A stretch of DNA of 49,423 nt from Bacillota bacterium (GCA_023430975.1 JAEYYB010000023.1:1-49423), one strand, 5' to 3'. Shown: positions 15,780 through 25,207, numbered from the stretch's first letter. Numbers and translations: made by a program. The notes: a model not told the origin generated them from the letters alone.

Positions 15780-16145
15780 TTATACCCATAAAGTAACACA
15801 ATCACCTGGGTAACTTATAGTGACTTTCCCATACTTCGATAGGATTGCACCCATAAAGATAATTGAGCACCTCATTTCTACAGCCAGTTCTTCGGGAATG
15901 AAGGTATTGTTTATTGTTGAAGAATCAATAAGGATAATATTGTCTTCCATATTAACCTTACATCCTAAGCTTTTTAATATATTTACCATTACTTCAACAT
16001 CTTTCAATCTAGGACAATTCTTTATGACGCTAAGACCTTCGTTTAATACGGTCGCTGCAAGTATAGGTAAAACAGCATTTTTTGCACCTTCAACTACAAT
16101 TTCGCCTTTTAGTTTCTGTCCACCGCTAATAACAAGTTTACTCAT
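15780..16145 (-). pseudogene. murA: Truncated murA (UDP-GlcNAc enolpyruvyl transferase), 5' third only
   Basis: 121 codons against about 420 for complete MurA, which makes UDP-GlcNAc-enolpyruvate in peptidoglycan synthesis. The start is intact (ATG, GGAGG upstream) and EGAKNAVLPILAAT with the active-site Lys22/Asn23 is present. The frame runs normally to SYPGDC, equivalent to the catalytic loop LPGGC with Cys115 of E. coli MurA, then diverges (VTLWV) and stops. No continuation of MurA is visible downstream. It follows murG, the usual place of murA in clostridial dcw clusters, so this is the broken edge of that cluster. A fragment this short cannot be an enzyme; a complete murA must exist elsewhere. 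Confidence 0.9.
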
Positions 16146-16191
16146 TTTTACAACACCTCCGAAAACCCGGTGGAAATAATTATAATTATAT

Positions 16192-16217
16192 AAGGATTAA
16201 AGAAACCTTTAATCCTT
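16192..16217. other. Perfect 11-bp hairpin upstream of the murA fragment
   Basis: AAGGATTAAAG/CTTTAATCCTT with a short loop, followed by a T-run on the plus strand only. It may be a plus-strand terminator facing the dcw cluster; no plus-strand gene ends here. Confidence 0.5.
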
Positions 16218-16312
16218 TTTATTTATGTTACATATTATGCTGGGTTTACAAAAATGTTACTTTTTTCTTTTTACAAAAGGACTGAGCATATTTATGCCCT
16301 TATGTCTTTATG

Positions 16313-16420
16313 CCTTAGTCATGACCAAAAAATAACTTACGCTATAAACTTCGCTCATGTGTTGACTTAACTCGTCAACACCCGCTCAGAAGCGTAAGTA
16401 ATTTTTTAATCATGCCTTAA
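16313..16420. repeat. Palindromic repeat family C, copy 1
   Basis: About 108 bp. Left arm CCTTAGTCATGACC and AATAACTTACGC pair with GCGTAAGTAAT and AATCATGCCTTAA; a middle GTGTTGACTTAACTCGTCAACAC forms a second stem. The right edge overlaps the last codons and stop of murG. Confidence 0.8.
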
Positions 16421-17504
16421 TCTCCATAGCAAGGCTGTATATCTTGTCTACCGCGTCTTTGACACCGATCATACCTGCATTCTTTGACATCTCCTTAAGC
16501 TTAGCTTTATTTCTTATAGTATCTACAATTTTTTTATGTAGTATCTCCCCATTGAGGTCCTTCTCCAATATCACCAATGCCGCACCATGCTTCTCTAGTG
16601 CTTTGGCATTATGCTCCTGGTGATTCGCAGTAACATAGGGTGAAGGTATCATAATTGAAGGAACAGACAGTGCTGTAAGTTCACTGATTGTTATAGCCCC
16701 TGCCCTGCAGACAACCAGGTCCGCAGCAGCCATTACACCAGCCATGTCAAATATATATGGAAGCACCTGAACCGACTTAAAGGATTGACCCTCCAATTTT
16801 TCCATAACACTTTTATGCTGTTTCTCCCCGGTTGCATAAATAAGCTTAAAAGTGCCTTCTCTGTAATGGGTTTTAAGCATATCAACAACCGATTGATTGA
16901 TTTTTTCAGCACCCAGGCTTCCCCCAAAGATCACCACAAGCGGATTGCTGCTGTCAACCTTAAGGCTTTCTCTTGCTTTGACACGCTCAATTTCCAACAT
17001 TTCTTTCCTTATAGGATTACCTGTAAGTATTATTCTTTTTGCACCCTTAAAGAATTTTTCAGATTCCTTAAAACTAATGGCTGTTATATTGGAAAACCTG
17101 GAAAGTATTCTGTTAGTAACACCTGGGAATGCATTTTGTTCATGTATGAGAGTTGGAATCTTTCTCATAGCTGCTGAAAAAACAACAGGACCACAAACGT
17201 AGCCCCCTGTACCGATCACTATATCAGGCTTAAATTCTTTTACTATACTGCGTGCTTCATGAAGTCCCTGAAACATCTCCTTTACTGCAATAAATGTATC
17301 TTTTGAAATCTTCCTTCTAAATCCCCTTACCTTTATGAGTTTAAGTTCAAAACCTTCCCTTGGTACTAGTTTGGTTTCAAGCCCTCTTTCGGTACCTACA
17401 AAAATTATTTCAGTTTCATGATTTTTTGATTTTATATACTTGGCAATGGCAAGCCCTGGATTTATATGACCCGCAGTGCCTCCGCCAGCAATTAATACCT
17501 TCAA
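16410..17504 (-). CDS. murG: MurG, lipid II-forming N-acetylglucosaminyltransferase
   Basis: 364 aa, full length. It transfers GlcNAc from UDP-GlcNAc to lipid I on the inner membrane face. Family motifs are clear: GGGTAGHINPGLAIA at the N-terminus, GTGGYVCGP near 105, and HEQNAFPGVTNR. The UDP-binding part contains VFGGSLGAEKIN, then LVVCRAGAITISEL and PSPYVTANHQEHNA. It follows ftsW by 11 bp. The final residues and stop (IKA*) lie within a family C palindrome, suggesting the element changed the gene's end. The downstream partner murA is truncated. Confidence 0.97.
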   Translation of the reverse strand: MKVLIAGGGTAGHINPGLAIAKYIKSKNHETEIIFVGTERGLETKLVPREGFELKLIKVRGFRRKISKDTFIAVKEMFQGLHEARSIVKEFKPDIVIGTGGYVCGPVVFSAAMRKIPTLIHEQNAFPGVTNRILSRFSNITAISFKESEKFFKGAKRIILTGNPIRKEMLEIERVKARESLKVDSSNPLVVIFGGSLGAEKINQSVVDMLKTHYREGTFKLIYATGEKQHKSVMEKLEGQSFKSVQVLPYIFDMAGVMAAADLVVCRAGAITISELTALSVPSIMIPSPYVTANHQEHNAKALEKHGAALVILEKDLNGEILHKKIVDTIRNKAKLKEMSKNAGMIGVKDAVDKIYSLAMEIKA

Positions 17505-17515
17505 TTTTGTTCACC

Positions 17516-18625
17516 TCATATTCTCTCATAGTTCGCCTGCTTTGATATATTTAAAAGAATTCCAATGCTGCAGAGCATAAAAGTAAGGGATGTACCTCCC
17601 GAGCTGAAAAACGGCAACGCAATCCCTGTAGCAGGAATAGACGATGTAACAACGGCTACATTTATTACCACCTGCATTCCAATAAGAGAAGTCAACCCAA
17701 TTGCAACAAGACTTCCAAAAACATCAGGCGTATTTATTGCTACCTTTATACCTCTCCAGATAAATACAAAAAATAACATCAATATTGCCAGAAGTCCTAT
17801 AAATCCTAACTCTTCCGCTGTAACAGCAAAAATAAAATCATTATATGGTTCCGGTAAGTAGAGATGCTTTTGCATACCCTTTCCCAATCCTTTGCCAAAT
17901 AGTCCTCCCGAACCTATTGCGTAAAGAGATTGGATAATCTGCCAGCTGTCCCCCTGTTTATCCTCCATGGGATGCAAAAAAGTAGTCAGCCTTTTTCTTG
18001 CATGTTCCATAGTTGTTATAGCTACTATAAAAGCTCCTATCGCAGGCATTCCCAACAACACAAAATGTTTTATCTTAGCACCGGCACAGAATAAAATAAT
18101 AGTCGCAACAATTACAACCAGAACTGTACAGCTAAGATGAGGCTCGATAAGAAGAAGCCCGGAAAATAAACCTATTAAAATGAGGTACGGCAATAAGCCC
18201 TTAAAAAAATATTTAAGGTCATCCCTTCTCTTGGATAAACTATATGAAAAAAATAGAATCATAGATAATTTTAGAAGCTCCGAAGGCTGGAAAGAAAGAG
18301 GACCTATAAAAATCCACCTGTAAGCACCGTTAAGTTTGGTTCCGATCCCTGGTATCCTTACCAATACAAGCAAAACCAAACTTGCAACAAACAAAATGGG
18401 GGATATCTTACCAAGCTTATGGTAGTCAATCCTTGATATAACAAGCATTCCTATTACCCCAACAATGGCAAAGAGGATTTGTCTTTCTACGAAATAGTAG
18501 GCATTTCCTTTATGATAATAATAAGCACTGGGGTAACTAGCACTAAAAAGCATGATTAAGCCTATGGAAAGCAGCATCAATACTGATATGAATATCCAAA
18601 AATCAAACGGTTTCTTCCCCTTCAT
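17516..18625 (-). CDS. FtsW/SpoVE-type SEDS glycosyltransferase
   Basis: 369 aa from the ATG at 18625, chosen because GGAGGGT lies 5 nt upstream; the longer frame from 18658 would cover this site. About ten transmembrane helices. SEDS family landmarks are FQPSELLKLSMILFFSYSL and AEELGFIGLL, with FFSSGGTSL near the end. SEDS proteins polymerise glycan strands from lipid II together with a class B PBP. Placement between mraY and murG in a cluster with a SpoVD-like PBP suits either division FtsW or sporulation SpoVE; in endospore-forming Firmicutes this position is often called spoVE. I cannot decide between them from sequence alone. Confidence 0.9.
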   Translation of the reverse strand: MKGKKPFDFWIFISVLMLLSIGLIMLFSASYPSAYYYHKGNAYYFVERQILFAIVGVIGMLVISRIDYHKLGKISPILFVASLVLLVLVRIPGIGTKLNGAYRWIFIGPLSFQPSELLKLSMILFFSYSLSKRRDDLKYFFKGLLPYLILIGLFSGLLLIEPHLSCTVLVVIVATIILFCAGAKIKHFVLLGMPAIGAFIVAITTMEHARKRLTTFLHPMEDKQGDSWQIIQSLYAIGSGGLFGKGLGKGMQKHLYLPEPYNDFIFAVTAEELGFIGLLAILMLFFVFIWRGIKVAINTPDVFGSLVAIGLTSLIGMQVVINVAVVTSSIPATGIALPFFSSGGTSLTFMLCSIGILLNISKQANYERI

Positions 18626-18677
18626 TGAATACCCTCCAAAAAAACATAATAAAACCAAAAAACATCCTACTTACGCC

Positions 18678-19643
18678 CTAGAAGCTTGTGTACATTACAA
18701 TACCAATCCCGCATAACACCAATGTAACAGCCCAGAAGGAATATACCACCTTGGTTTCTTTCCAGCCAGAAAGTTCAAAATGGTGATGGAGCGGTGCCAT
18801 TTTAAAAACCCTTTTTCCTCTGGTTTTAAAAGATACAACCTGTATTGCGACCGAAAGTATCTCGGCAACATATACAGCACCAACCAAAAGTATTATAAAC
18901 GGCATCTTCATCATAATTGCAAGGGTGCCAACTGCACCGCCTAATGCAAGTGAACCTGTATCTCCCATAAAAACCTTGGCAGGATGAATGTTAAATGTAA
19001 GAAACCCAAGGCATCCTCCTGCTACAAAGGAGGAGAATACCATACTGTATTCCCATTCGGTATTGGTCATTGCAATAAGAGTAAAGAACACCATTACAAT
19101 CAGGGTTGTTCCTGCTGCAAGGCCGTCAAGCCCGTCAGTAATGTTGACAGCATTTGTGATACTGTATAATACAAATATGACAAATAAAACATAAAACCAT
19201 TTTTCATTTATTGTTCCTAAGAAAGGAATTGTTATATCTACACCAAGATCTGTAAAGTATGCGGTATATATTGCAAAAACGGCAGCTACCAGCAAAAGGC
19301 CAACTGTTTTCTGCTTCGGATAAAGACCATCCTTCCTTCTTTTCTTAACCTTGATAAAATCATCAATAAACCCGATTAATCCAAACCCAATAGTGGCTAT
19401 AGCCATAGGTATAATTTGCGGATAAATCCTTCCAAAATATATAGAAAGCAAAAGAATCGGTATTAGAAAAATCAATCCTCCAATATTGGGAGTACCTGTC
19501 TTTTTCAAATGAGTAGCAGGCCCGTCATCCCGGACTGTCTGACCGAATTTGAGCCTTGTCAAAGCTGGAATTAAAATAGGCCCTGCAATAAGAGCCATAG
19601 CAAATGATATAATAAATACCACAACTTGAATTGATAATTGCAT
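18678..19643 (-). CDS. mraY: MraY, phospho-MurNAc-pentapeptide transferase
   Basis: 321 aa, normal length, about ten transmembrane helices. It makes lipid I from UDP-MurNAc-pentapeptide and undecaprenyl phosphate. Catalytic aspartate motifs are visible: GFIDDFIKVKKRRKDGL and NITDGLDGLAAG, then FMGDTGSLALGG and the HHHFELSGWKE loop near the C-terminus. It lies between murF and ftsW in standard dcw order, 41 bp after murF. Confidence 0.98.
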   Translation of the reverse strand: MQLSIQVVVFIISFAMALIAGPILIPALTRLKFGQTVRDDGPATHLKKTGTPNIGGLIFLIPILLLSIYFGRIYPQIIPMAIATIGFGLIGFIDDFIKVKKRRKDGLYPKQKTVGLLLVAAVFAIYTAYFTDLGVDITIPFLGTINEKWFYVLFVIFVLYSITNAVNITDGLDGLAAGTTLIVMVFFTLIAMTNTEWEYSMVFSSFVAGGCLGFLTFNIHPAKVFMGDTGSLALGGAVGTLAIMMKMPFIILLVGAVYVAEILSVAIQVVSFKTRGKRVFKMAPLHHHFELSGWKETKVVYSFWAVTLVLCGIGIVMYTSF

Positions 19644-19684
19644 TTTAATACTTCACCCCGTATTTCATCCTGATAATTCTTCAA

Positions 19685-21067
19685 TCATTTAGTTAAACCT
19701 TGTGCTATTTCCTCCATTTTCATTCCTCTGGAACCTTTTATAAGGATAAAATCTCCTTCTTTCACAAAGTCTTCTAATAATTTTTTAACCTCATCATTGT
19801 TCGTAAACGTGAAAACTCTATCTGCAGGAATCCCTGCCTCCAAAGCCCCATGTGCAATATTTCTGCCGTTTTCACCAACAGTAACCAGGTAGTCTATCTC
19901 TTTTGAAGCAACATATTTACCCACTCCCACATGTGCCTTGTAGGCCCACTCTCCCATTTCCAGCATGTCTCCAAGCACAGCTATGGTTCTGTTGCCTTCA
20001 CTTGTATCCTTTAAGACATCCAGTGCCGATTCCATTGATTGAGGACTTGCATTGTAAGCATCGTTAATAACCTTGTAACCTTTATGTCCAACTATATTCA
20101 ATCTCATATTTGCCGGGCTGTATGAAGCAATACCCTTTATTATGCTATCAATGGAAATCCCCATATGAAGCCCAACGGCTATTGCTGCTAGTGCATTATA
20201 AACATTGTGTGTTCCCGGTACCGGAATATGTACCTTATAATCATTATTACCGATTGTCATTTCGAAACAGGTACCGCTTTCACCCATTGTTTTAATATTA
20301 TAAGCCTGTAGATCAAGCCCATCTTCTGTTCCATAATACAAAGTCTTATACTTCAAAAACCCCTTTAAGCCGTATAAAAGACTGTCATCACCGTTTAATA
20401 TAACAACACCGTCGTCAGGCAGTCCTTCCATTATTTCCATCTTGGCCTTTAGAATGTTTTGCTTTGAGCCAAGCTTCTCTATATGTGACATTCCAATATT
20501 AGTGATAACCGCAATACTGGGTTTTGCTATTTTTGTAAGGTAGCTGATCTCGCCTAAGCCACTCATGCCCATTTCCAAGACTGCCGCCTCATAATCACCT
20601 TCCATATTCATGACTGTAAGAGGCAAACCTATATGGTTGTTGAAATTGCCAGATGTTTTTAACACATTATACTTTTGTTGAAGTACACATGCAATCATGT
20701 CTTTTGTACTTGTTTTACCTACGCTTCCAGTTATACCAACCAGGGGTATATCAAATAAACTCCTGTAATACCTTGCAATATCGCCTAATGCTGCCAAAGT
20801 ATCCTTAACTTTAATTACAGTCTTACCTTCCATATTGTCCAACCCGGACACATCTTCCGATGTCAAAGATGCTGCGGCTCCTTTCATAAGGCATTCCTTA
20901 ATAAATGCATGACCGTCAAAGTTTTCTCCCTTTATAGGAATAAAAAGACTTCCTTCAGCAACTTTCCTGGAATCAATACAAATCCCGTTAATTCCCTTAT
21001 TTAATTCACCAAAAATCAATTCACCCTTTGTTGCCTCAACTATTTCTTTCAATCCAAGTATCTGCAT
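19685..21067 (-). CDS. murF: MurF, UDP-MurNAc-tripeptide D-Ala-D-Ala ligase
   Basis: 460 aa. Cytoplasmic ATP-dependent ligase adding D-Ala-D-Ala to complete the pentapeptide. N-terminal substrate domain (GICIDSRKVAEGSLFIP), ATP-binding GSVGKTSTKDM, central HNVYNALAAIAV, and C-terminal DAYNASPQSMESAL and AVLGDMLEMGE, all typical. Separated from murE by 139 bp that contain a family B palindrome, unlike the tight spacing usual in this cluster. Confidence 0.97.
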   Translation of the reverse strand: MQILGLKEIVEATKGELIFGELNKGINGICIDSRKVAEGSLFIPIKGENFDGHAFIKECLMKGAAASLTSEDVSGLDNMEGKTVIKVKDTLAALGDIARYYRSLFDIPLVGITGSVGKTSTKDMIACVLQQKYNVLKTSGNFNNHIGLPLTVMNMEGDYEAAVLEMGMSGLGEISYLTKIAKPSIAVITNIGMSHIEKLGSKQNILKAKMEIMEGLPDDGVVILNGDDSLLYGLKGFLKYKTLYYGTEDGLDLQAYNIKTMGESGTCFEMTIGNNDYKVHIPVPGTHNVYNALAAIAVGLHMGISIDSIIKGIASYSPANMRLNIVGHKGYKVINDAYNASPQSMESALDVLKDTSEGNRTIAVLGDMLEMGEWAYKAHVGVGKYVASKEIDYLVTVGENGRNIAHGALEAGIPADRVFTFTNNDEVKKLLEDFVKEGDFILIKGSRGMKMEEIAQGLTK

Positions 21068-21103
21068 ATAATATAATTACCTCTCTCACCAGTTTATTTT
21101 TGG

Positions 21104-21209
21104 TTAGGAATGGCTAAGAAATAACATCCAATTCTCATCGTCCAATGCCCCGTTAATTCGCCGGGATTTTGTCCTTGAGAATACGAAGTTATTTCTAAAG
21201 CATTCCTTA
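21104..21209. repeat. Palindromic repeat family B, copy 1
   Basis: About 106 bp with ends TTAGGAATGGCTAAGAAATAAC and its near complement GTTATTTCTAAAGCATTCCTTAA; the middle carries CCCCGTTAATTCGCCGGG. The right edge contains the murE stop codon. Confidence 0.85.
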
Positions 21210-22658
21210 ACATAGATCAAGCAGCTCTTGAACTACTTCTCTTTCGTCAAAATGAATTGTCTTGTCCTTGAATATCTGGTAAGTCTCATGTCCCTTTCCT
21301 GCCAGCAAAATTATATCCCCTTTTTGGGCATTTTCCAAGGAATATTTTATTGCTTCCCTCCTGTCTACAATAGTTATATATGCTCCATTTGTCCTTTTAA
21401 TGCCTTCTTCAATGTCCCTAACTATGTTTACAGGTTCTTCAGTCCTTGGGTTATCGGATGTAATTATGGTTAAATCGGCCAATCTGCCGGAAATTTCGCC
21501 CATTATAGGTCTTTTGGTTCTATCCCTGTCACCGCCGCAGCCAAACAGGCAAACTACCCTTCCCACTGAATAATCCTTTATAGTCTTAAGTATGTTTTCC
21601 AAACTGTCAGGACTGTGTGCATAATCAATTATAACAGTAAATTTATCATCGGTATACACCACCTCTGCCCTACCCGGAACCTTTGTATTTAATAGACCGT
21701 CCCTGATATTATCAAGAGATATTCCGCCTAAAATACAGCAGCCTATAGCGGCCAAAGCGTTGTAAACTGTAAATACACCTGGTATGTTAACCTTAATATG
21801 CCCGTTTCCCCAAATGGAAACAAGATCAAATTCTACACTGTCGGGATTTGTCACAATATTGGCAGCCTTAAAGTCCGCTTCCTTGTGAATTCCAAATGTA
21901 TACACCTTTCCTAATACTGCAGATGCAGCTTCCCTCGCCCTTTCTCCATAGTCACTGTCTATGTTGATTAGGGCCTTGCTGCACATTTTAAAGAGCTTCA
22001 TCTTAGCATTAAAATAATTCTCAAAGGTTTCATGAAAATCAAGATGGTCTTGAGTAAGGTTGGTAAATACCCCTATATCATAATTACAACAGCTTACTCT
22101 ATGGAGCTCCAATGCATGAGATGATACTTCCATGACAACGCTGTTAACGTTTTTCTCCACCATGTCACCAAAAAGAGCTTGCAGATCATAGGACTCAGGA
22201 GTAGTTCTTTCTGTGGGTATAGTTTCATTTCCGATAAAATTTGCAACAGTACCGATAAGTCCTACCTTTTGATCTACTTTTTCAAGGATTGACTTGATCA
22301 TAAATGTGGTGGTAGTCTTGCCTTTTGTTCCCGTAATACCAAACAGGGTAAACTTATCGGATGGGTTTTCAAAAAAGATATTTGATACATGTGCCAGTGC
22401 CAGCCTGGTATCAGCAACTCGTATAACTGTAATACCATCAGGCACGCTTACATTCTTTTGTACCAGCAAAGCTTTAACTCCATTTTCAACTGCAGCTGCT
22501 ACAAATTGATGTCCATCCACTTTAAATCCCTCAATGCAGACAAATAGAGTACCATTTCTTACTTTCCTTGAGTCATAAGCAATATTGGTAATATCTGCGT
22601 TTATATCCCCACATATCTCCAAAATATCCAATCCTTCAACAAGCTCTTTAAGTATCAT
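21207..22658 (-). CDS. murE: MurE, UDP-MurNAc-dipeptide:meso-diaminopimelate ligase
   Basis: 483 aa from the ATG at 22658 (MILKELVEGLDILEI), chosen because GGAGG lies 8 nt upstream; the longer frame to 22751 reads through the family C remnant and into spoVD. ATP-binding GITGTKGKTTTTFM, and near the C-terminus TSDNPRTEEP, whose DNPR is the known determinant for meso-DAP rather than Lys. This implies DAP-type peptidoglycan, in line with clostridia. Its stop codon is provided by the edge of a family B palindrome. Confidence 0.97.
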   Translation of the reverse strand: MILKELVEGLDILEICGDINADITNIAYDSRKVRNGTLFVCIEGFKVDGHQFVAAAVENGVKALLVQKNVSVPDGITVIRVADTRLALAHVSNIFFENPSDKFTLFGITGTKGKTTTTFMIKSILEKVDQKVGLIGTVANFIGNETIPTERTTPESYDLQALFGDMVEKNVNSVVMEVSSHALELHRVSCCNYDIGVFTNLTQDHLDFHETFENYFNAKMKLFKMCSKALINIDSDYGERAREAASAVLGKVYTFGIHKEADFKAANIVTNPDSVEFDLVSIWGNGHIKVNIPGVFTVYNALAAIGCCILGGISLDNIRDGLLNTKVPGRAEVVYTDDKFTVIIDYAHSPDSLENILKTIKDYSVGRVVCLFGCGGDRDRTKRPIMGEISGRLADLTIITSDNPRTEEPVNIVRDIEEGIKRTNGAYITIVDRREAIKYSLENAQKGDIILLAGKGHETYQIFKDKTIHFDEREVVQELLDLC

Positions 22659-22673
22659 ATCCCAAACCTCCAT

Positions 22674-22730
22674 TTTAGTCATTGTCAAAAAGTAACTTCC
22701 GCTATAAATTTCGCTCTTATTCCGTATCAA
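22674..22730. repeat. Half element of palindromic repeat family C
   Basis: TTAGTCATTGTCAAAAAGTAACTTCCGC and following AAATTTCGCTC resemble one arm of family C. It overlaps the end of spoVD and reaches close to the murE ribosome site. Confidence 0.6.
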
Positions 22731-24894
22731 GCTTTCTAAAAACAACTTCAACCAGCTGGCCTTTTATCACCTTTGTTCCTGGGGGATGCGACTGCTTTAC
22801 CGCATTGCCCAGGCCAACCGCCTTTATATTAAGTCCTGCAGCTTGCAATGTTTTTGCTGCCTCATCTATCGTTTGATTTGAAATATCCGGCATAATAACT
22901 GTCGGTTCATTTTCCGGTTTATATGTATATAATAGCACAACTGTTTTTTCAGGAACAATAGCGTCAGGTTTTGGCATTTGTTCCAACACAACTGTAGCAT
23001 TAGTATTTCCCTTATTTACTATTTCATATGTAAGACCTTTTTCATTTAACAGCTTTTTTGCATCCTCGAATGTAAGCCCTGTAACCTCAGGCACTGTCGT
23101 ATCAACCTGCAGTGCATCCTTGTCTTTCTCGGTATATCTTCTTGGCACCTCAAGATAATTCAAAATATCCTCAACCAGTTTGCCTGCTACAGGAGCTGCC
23201 ACCATACCTCCTGTGTGGGGATAAACGTCCGGGTGGTCCAGTACAACAAGGGCACAAATAACCGGATCATCTGCCGGTGCAAAGGACATAAATGATGCAA
23301 TGTATCTTCCATATTTCTTGGTCTGGAGTGTTTCCGAGGTACCTGTCTTACCTGCCAGCCTATATCCTTTTACGTAAGCGTTTCCTCCGGTACCTTCCGC
23401 TACAACTCCCTCCAAGATAGTTCTTAGAGTCTGGGCTGTCTCTTTTGTTATAACTGTTCTGACGCTCTGAGGCTGGAATGTTTTTACTACATTGCCCTCA
23501 TCATCAGTTAGCTCCTTGACCAGCCTGGGTTTATACAAAGTCCCCCCATTAGCAATAGCTCCATAGGCAGTAATAAGCTGTATGGGAGATATCTGAAACC
23601 TTTGGCCAAATGATGCAGCTGCCATATCAACTTCAGTGGGCTTTTTATGTATAACGCTTTTTGCTTCACCCGGCAAATCAATATTTGTCTTATCAAAAAA
23701 TCCAAACTTCCTTACATAGCTATAAAACTTCTCAATTCCAAGGGCTTGGGATACCCTTACAAAAACCGGGTTGCATGAATTATACACTCCCTCGGTAAAG
23801 GTTTCGTTGCCATGGGCATTTGGTCTCCAGCAATTGATGTTCCAGCCGCCTACCCTGACTGTTGCATCTGTTACAGGACTATTGGGATTAACCACGCCTT
23901 CCTGGAGCCCTGCTGCTGAAGTAACAGCCTTGAATGTTGACCCCGGCTCATATGTATCAACAACCGCCTTATTCCTCCAAACAGTCTTTTGGAGGGTTTC
24001 GATATCTTCTTTTGTTGTGCCTTTCCATGTGTCTTTATCAATACCAATCGGTGCTGCAAATGGCGTATTCAAATCAAAATCAGGCTTTGATGTAAGAGCG
24101 AGGATATCTCCATTCCTAGGATCCATTACTATGGCTGTTGCCCCTCTTAAAATCTTATAATCCTTAATTGCTTTTTCAAGTGCCTTCTCAGCCAAATACT
24201 GAATAGTTTCGTCTATGGTCAATACTACATTATTTCCCTTTTTTGGTGCAACATGTTTTTGTTCATTGGAAGGAATCTCCCTTCCGCCTGCATCAACCTC
24301 ACTGAGTATTTTTCCTGATTTTCCTTTCAGATATTTATCCATTGTAGCTTCTATTCCATCGAGCCCTTGGTTGTCAGTTCCTGTAAATCCAATAACATGT
24401 GCAGCCAGGTTTCTGTTGGGATAGAACCTCTTAGTATCTTCAACTACATATATGCCGCTTAACTGTTCATCTTTAATCCATTTTCTTATCCTATCACCGA
24501 CATCCTTATCAACTTTCCTTACAATCCTTTCATATCGGCTTTTTCTATCAAGCTTTTTAATTACATCTTCTTCCTTGATCGACAATATATCTGCAAGTCC
24601 TCTTGCAATAATATACTTGTCTTTTTTAGATTTTCTTATTTCCTGAGGATTTATGGATACCGTTTCAACGCTTGCACTTACGGCGAGCTCTTTTCCATTC
24701 CTGTCATATATAGTTCCTCTTCCAGCACCTATTTCTATTCCAGAGTTCTGCTGCTCGTAGGCTTGCTGTTGGTACCATTCACCATCAATTACCTGTATAA
24801 ATACAAGCCTTATTAAAAGAAGCACTATTACCGTCAAGAAGAACATTAAAACAATCAAAAGCCTTTTTTTTATTATTAATCCTATTCCTGTCAA
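22717..24894 (-). CDS. spoVD: SpoVD/FtsI-type class B penicillin-binding protein with two PASTA domains
   Basis: 725 aa from a TTG at 24894, chosen because GGAGGT lies 6 nt upstream (the ATG at 24927 has no such site). N-terminal transmembrane helix, PBP dimerisation domain (GRGTIYDRNGKELA), transpeptidase with GSTFK (active Ser about 319), SCN (about 373) and KTGTS (about 526), then two PASTA domains (VPEVTGLTFEDAKKLL, and MPDISNQTIDEAAKTLQ). It crosslinks peptidoglycan with its SEDS partner. PASTA at this position in spore-formers usually marks SpoVD; it may also be the division PBP here because only one class B PBP is in the cluster. Confidence 0.92.
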   Translation of the reverse strand: MTGIGLIIKKRLLIVLMFFLTVIVLLLIRLVFIQVIDGEWYQQQAYEQQNSGIEIGAGRGTIYDRNGKELAVSASVETVSINPQEIRKSKKDKYIIARGLADILSIKEEDVIKKLDRKSRYERIVRKVDKDVGDRIRKWIKDEQLSGIYVVEDTKRFYPNRNLAAHVIGFTGTDNQGLDGIEATMDKYLKGKSGKILSEVDAGGREIPSNEQKHVAPKKGNNVVLTIDETIQYLAEKALEKAIKDYKILRGATAIVMDPRNGDILALTSKPDFDLNTPFAAPIGIDKDTWKGTTKEDIETLQKTVWRNKAVVDTYEPGSTFKAVTSAAGLQEGVVNPNSPVTDATVRVGGWNINCWRPNAHGNETFTEGVYNSCNPVFVRVSQALGIEKFYSYVRKFGFFDKTNIDLPGEAKSVIHKKPTEVDMAAASFGQRFQISPIQLITAYGAIANGGTLYKPRLVKELTDDEGNVVKTFQPQSVRTVITKETAQTLRTILEGVVAEGTGGNAYVKGYRLAGKTGTSETLQTKKYGRYIASFMSFAPADDPVICALVVLDHPDVYPHTGGMVAAPVAGKLVEDILNYLEVPRRYTEKDKDALQVDTTVPEVTGLTFEDAKKLLNEKGLTYEIVNKGNTNATVVLEQMPKPDAIVPEKTVVLLYTYKPENEPTVIMPDISNQTIDEAAKTLQAAGLNIKAVGLGNAVKQSHPPGTKVIKGQLVEVVFRKLDTE

Positions 24895-24953
24895 GATAAT
24901 ACCTCCACTGCAAAAACTCTCCTGCAAAAAAAGGATAAACTTCTAAGTTACGA

Positions 24954-25057
24954 TTAGTAATGGCTAAGAAACAATATCCGATTCTCATCGTCCAAAGCCC
25001 CGTTAAATCGTCGGGATTTTGTCCTTGTGAGTACGAATTATTTCTAAGGCATTACCT
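24954..25057. repeat. Palindromic repeat family B, copy 2
   Basis: TTAGTAATGGCTAAGAAAC to TTTCTAAGGCATTACC, with the common core CCCCGTTAAATCGTCGGG. Directly adjacent to a family A copy. Confidence 0.85.
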
Positions 25058-25059
25058 AT

Positions 25060-25157
25060 ATGAAAAGTGAATAATCTTTTACATTTGTCTATTGCAAATC
25101 CCGTAAAAGCGTTCGTTATTTGCTCCGCCAAATGTAAGATTATTAACACTTTTCTAA
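25060..25157. repeat. Palindromic repeat family A, copy 3 (opposite orientation)
   Basis: About 97 bp, ATGAAAAGTG to CACTTTTCTAAT, with GCAAATCCCG and ATTTGCTCCGCCAAATGT as in the island copies, but inverted. Confidence 0.85.
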
Positions 25158-25207
25158 TAGTATCGTCACTTATCCTTATCCTTCAAAAACTTGCTGGCAT
25201 TTTTGTC

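Noticed and set aside
15780..15830. Simple frameshift in murA
   Set aside because: No MurA-like sequence continues in any frame in the remaining ~85 bp before the family A remnant, so this is a true truncation rather than a single-base error.
22659..22751. Longer murE N-terminus
   Set aside because: The extension is encoded by a repeat arm and the end of spoVD; the ATG at 22658 has a GGAGG at the right distance and matches family N-termini.
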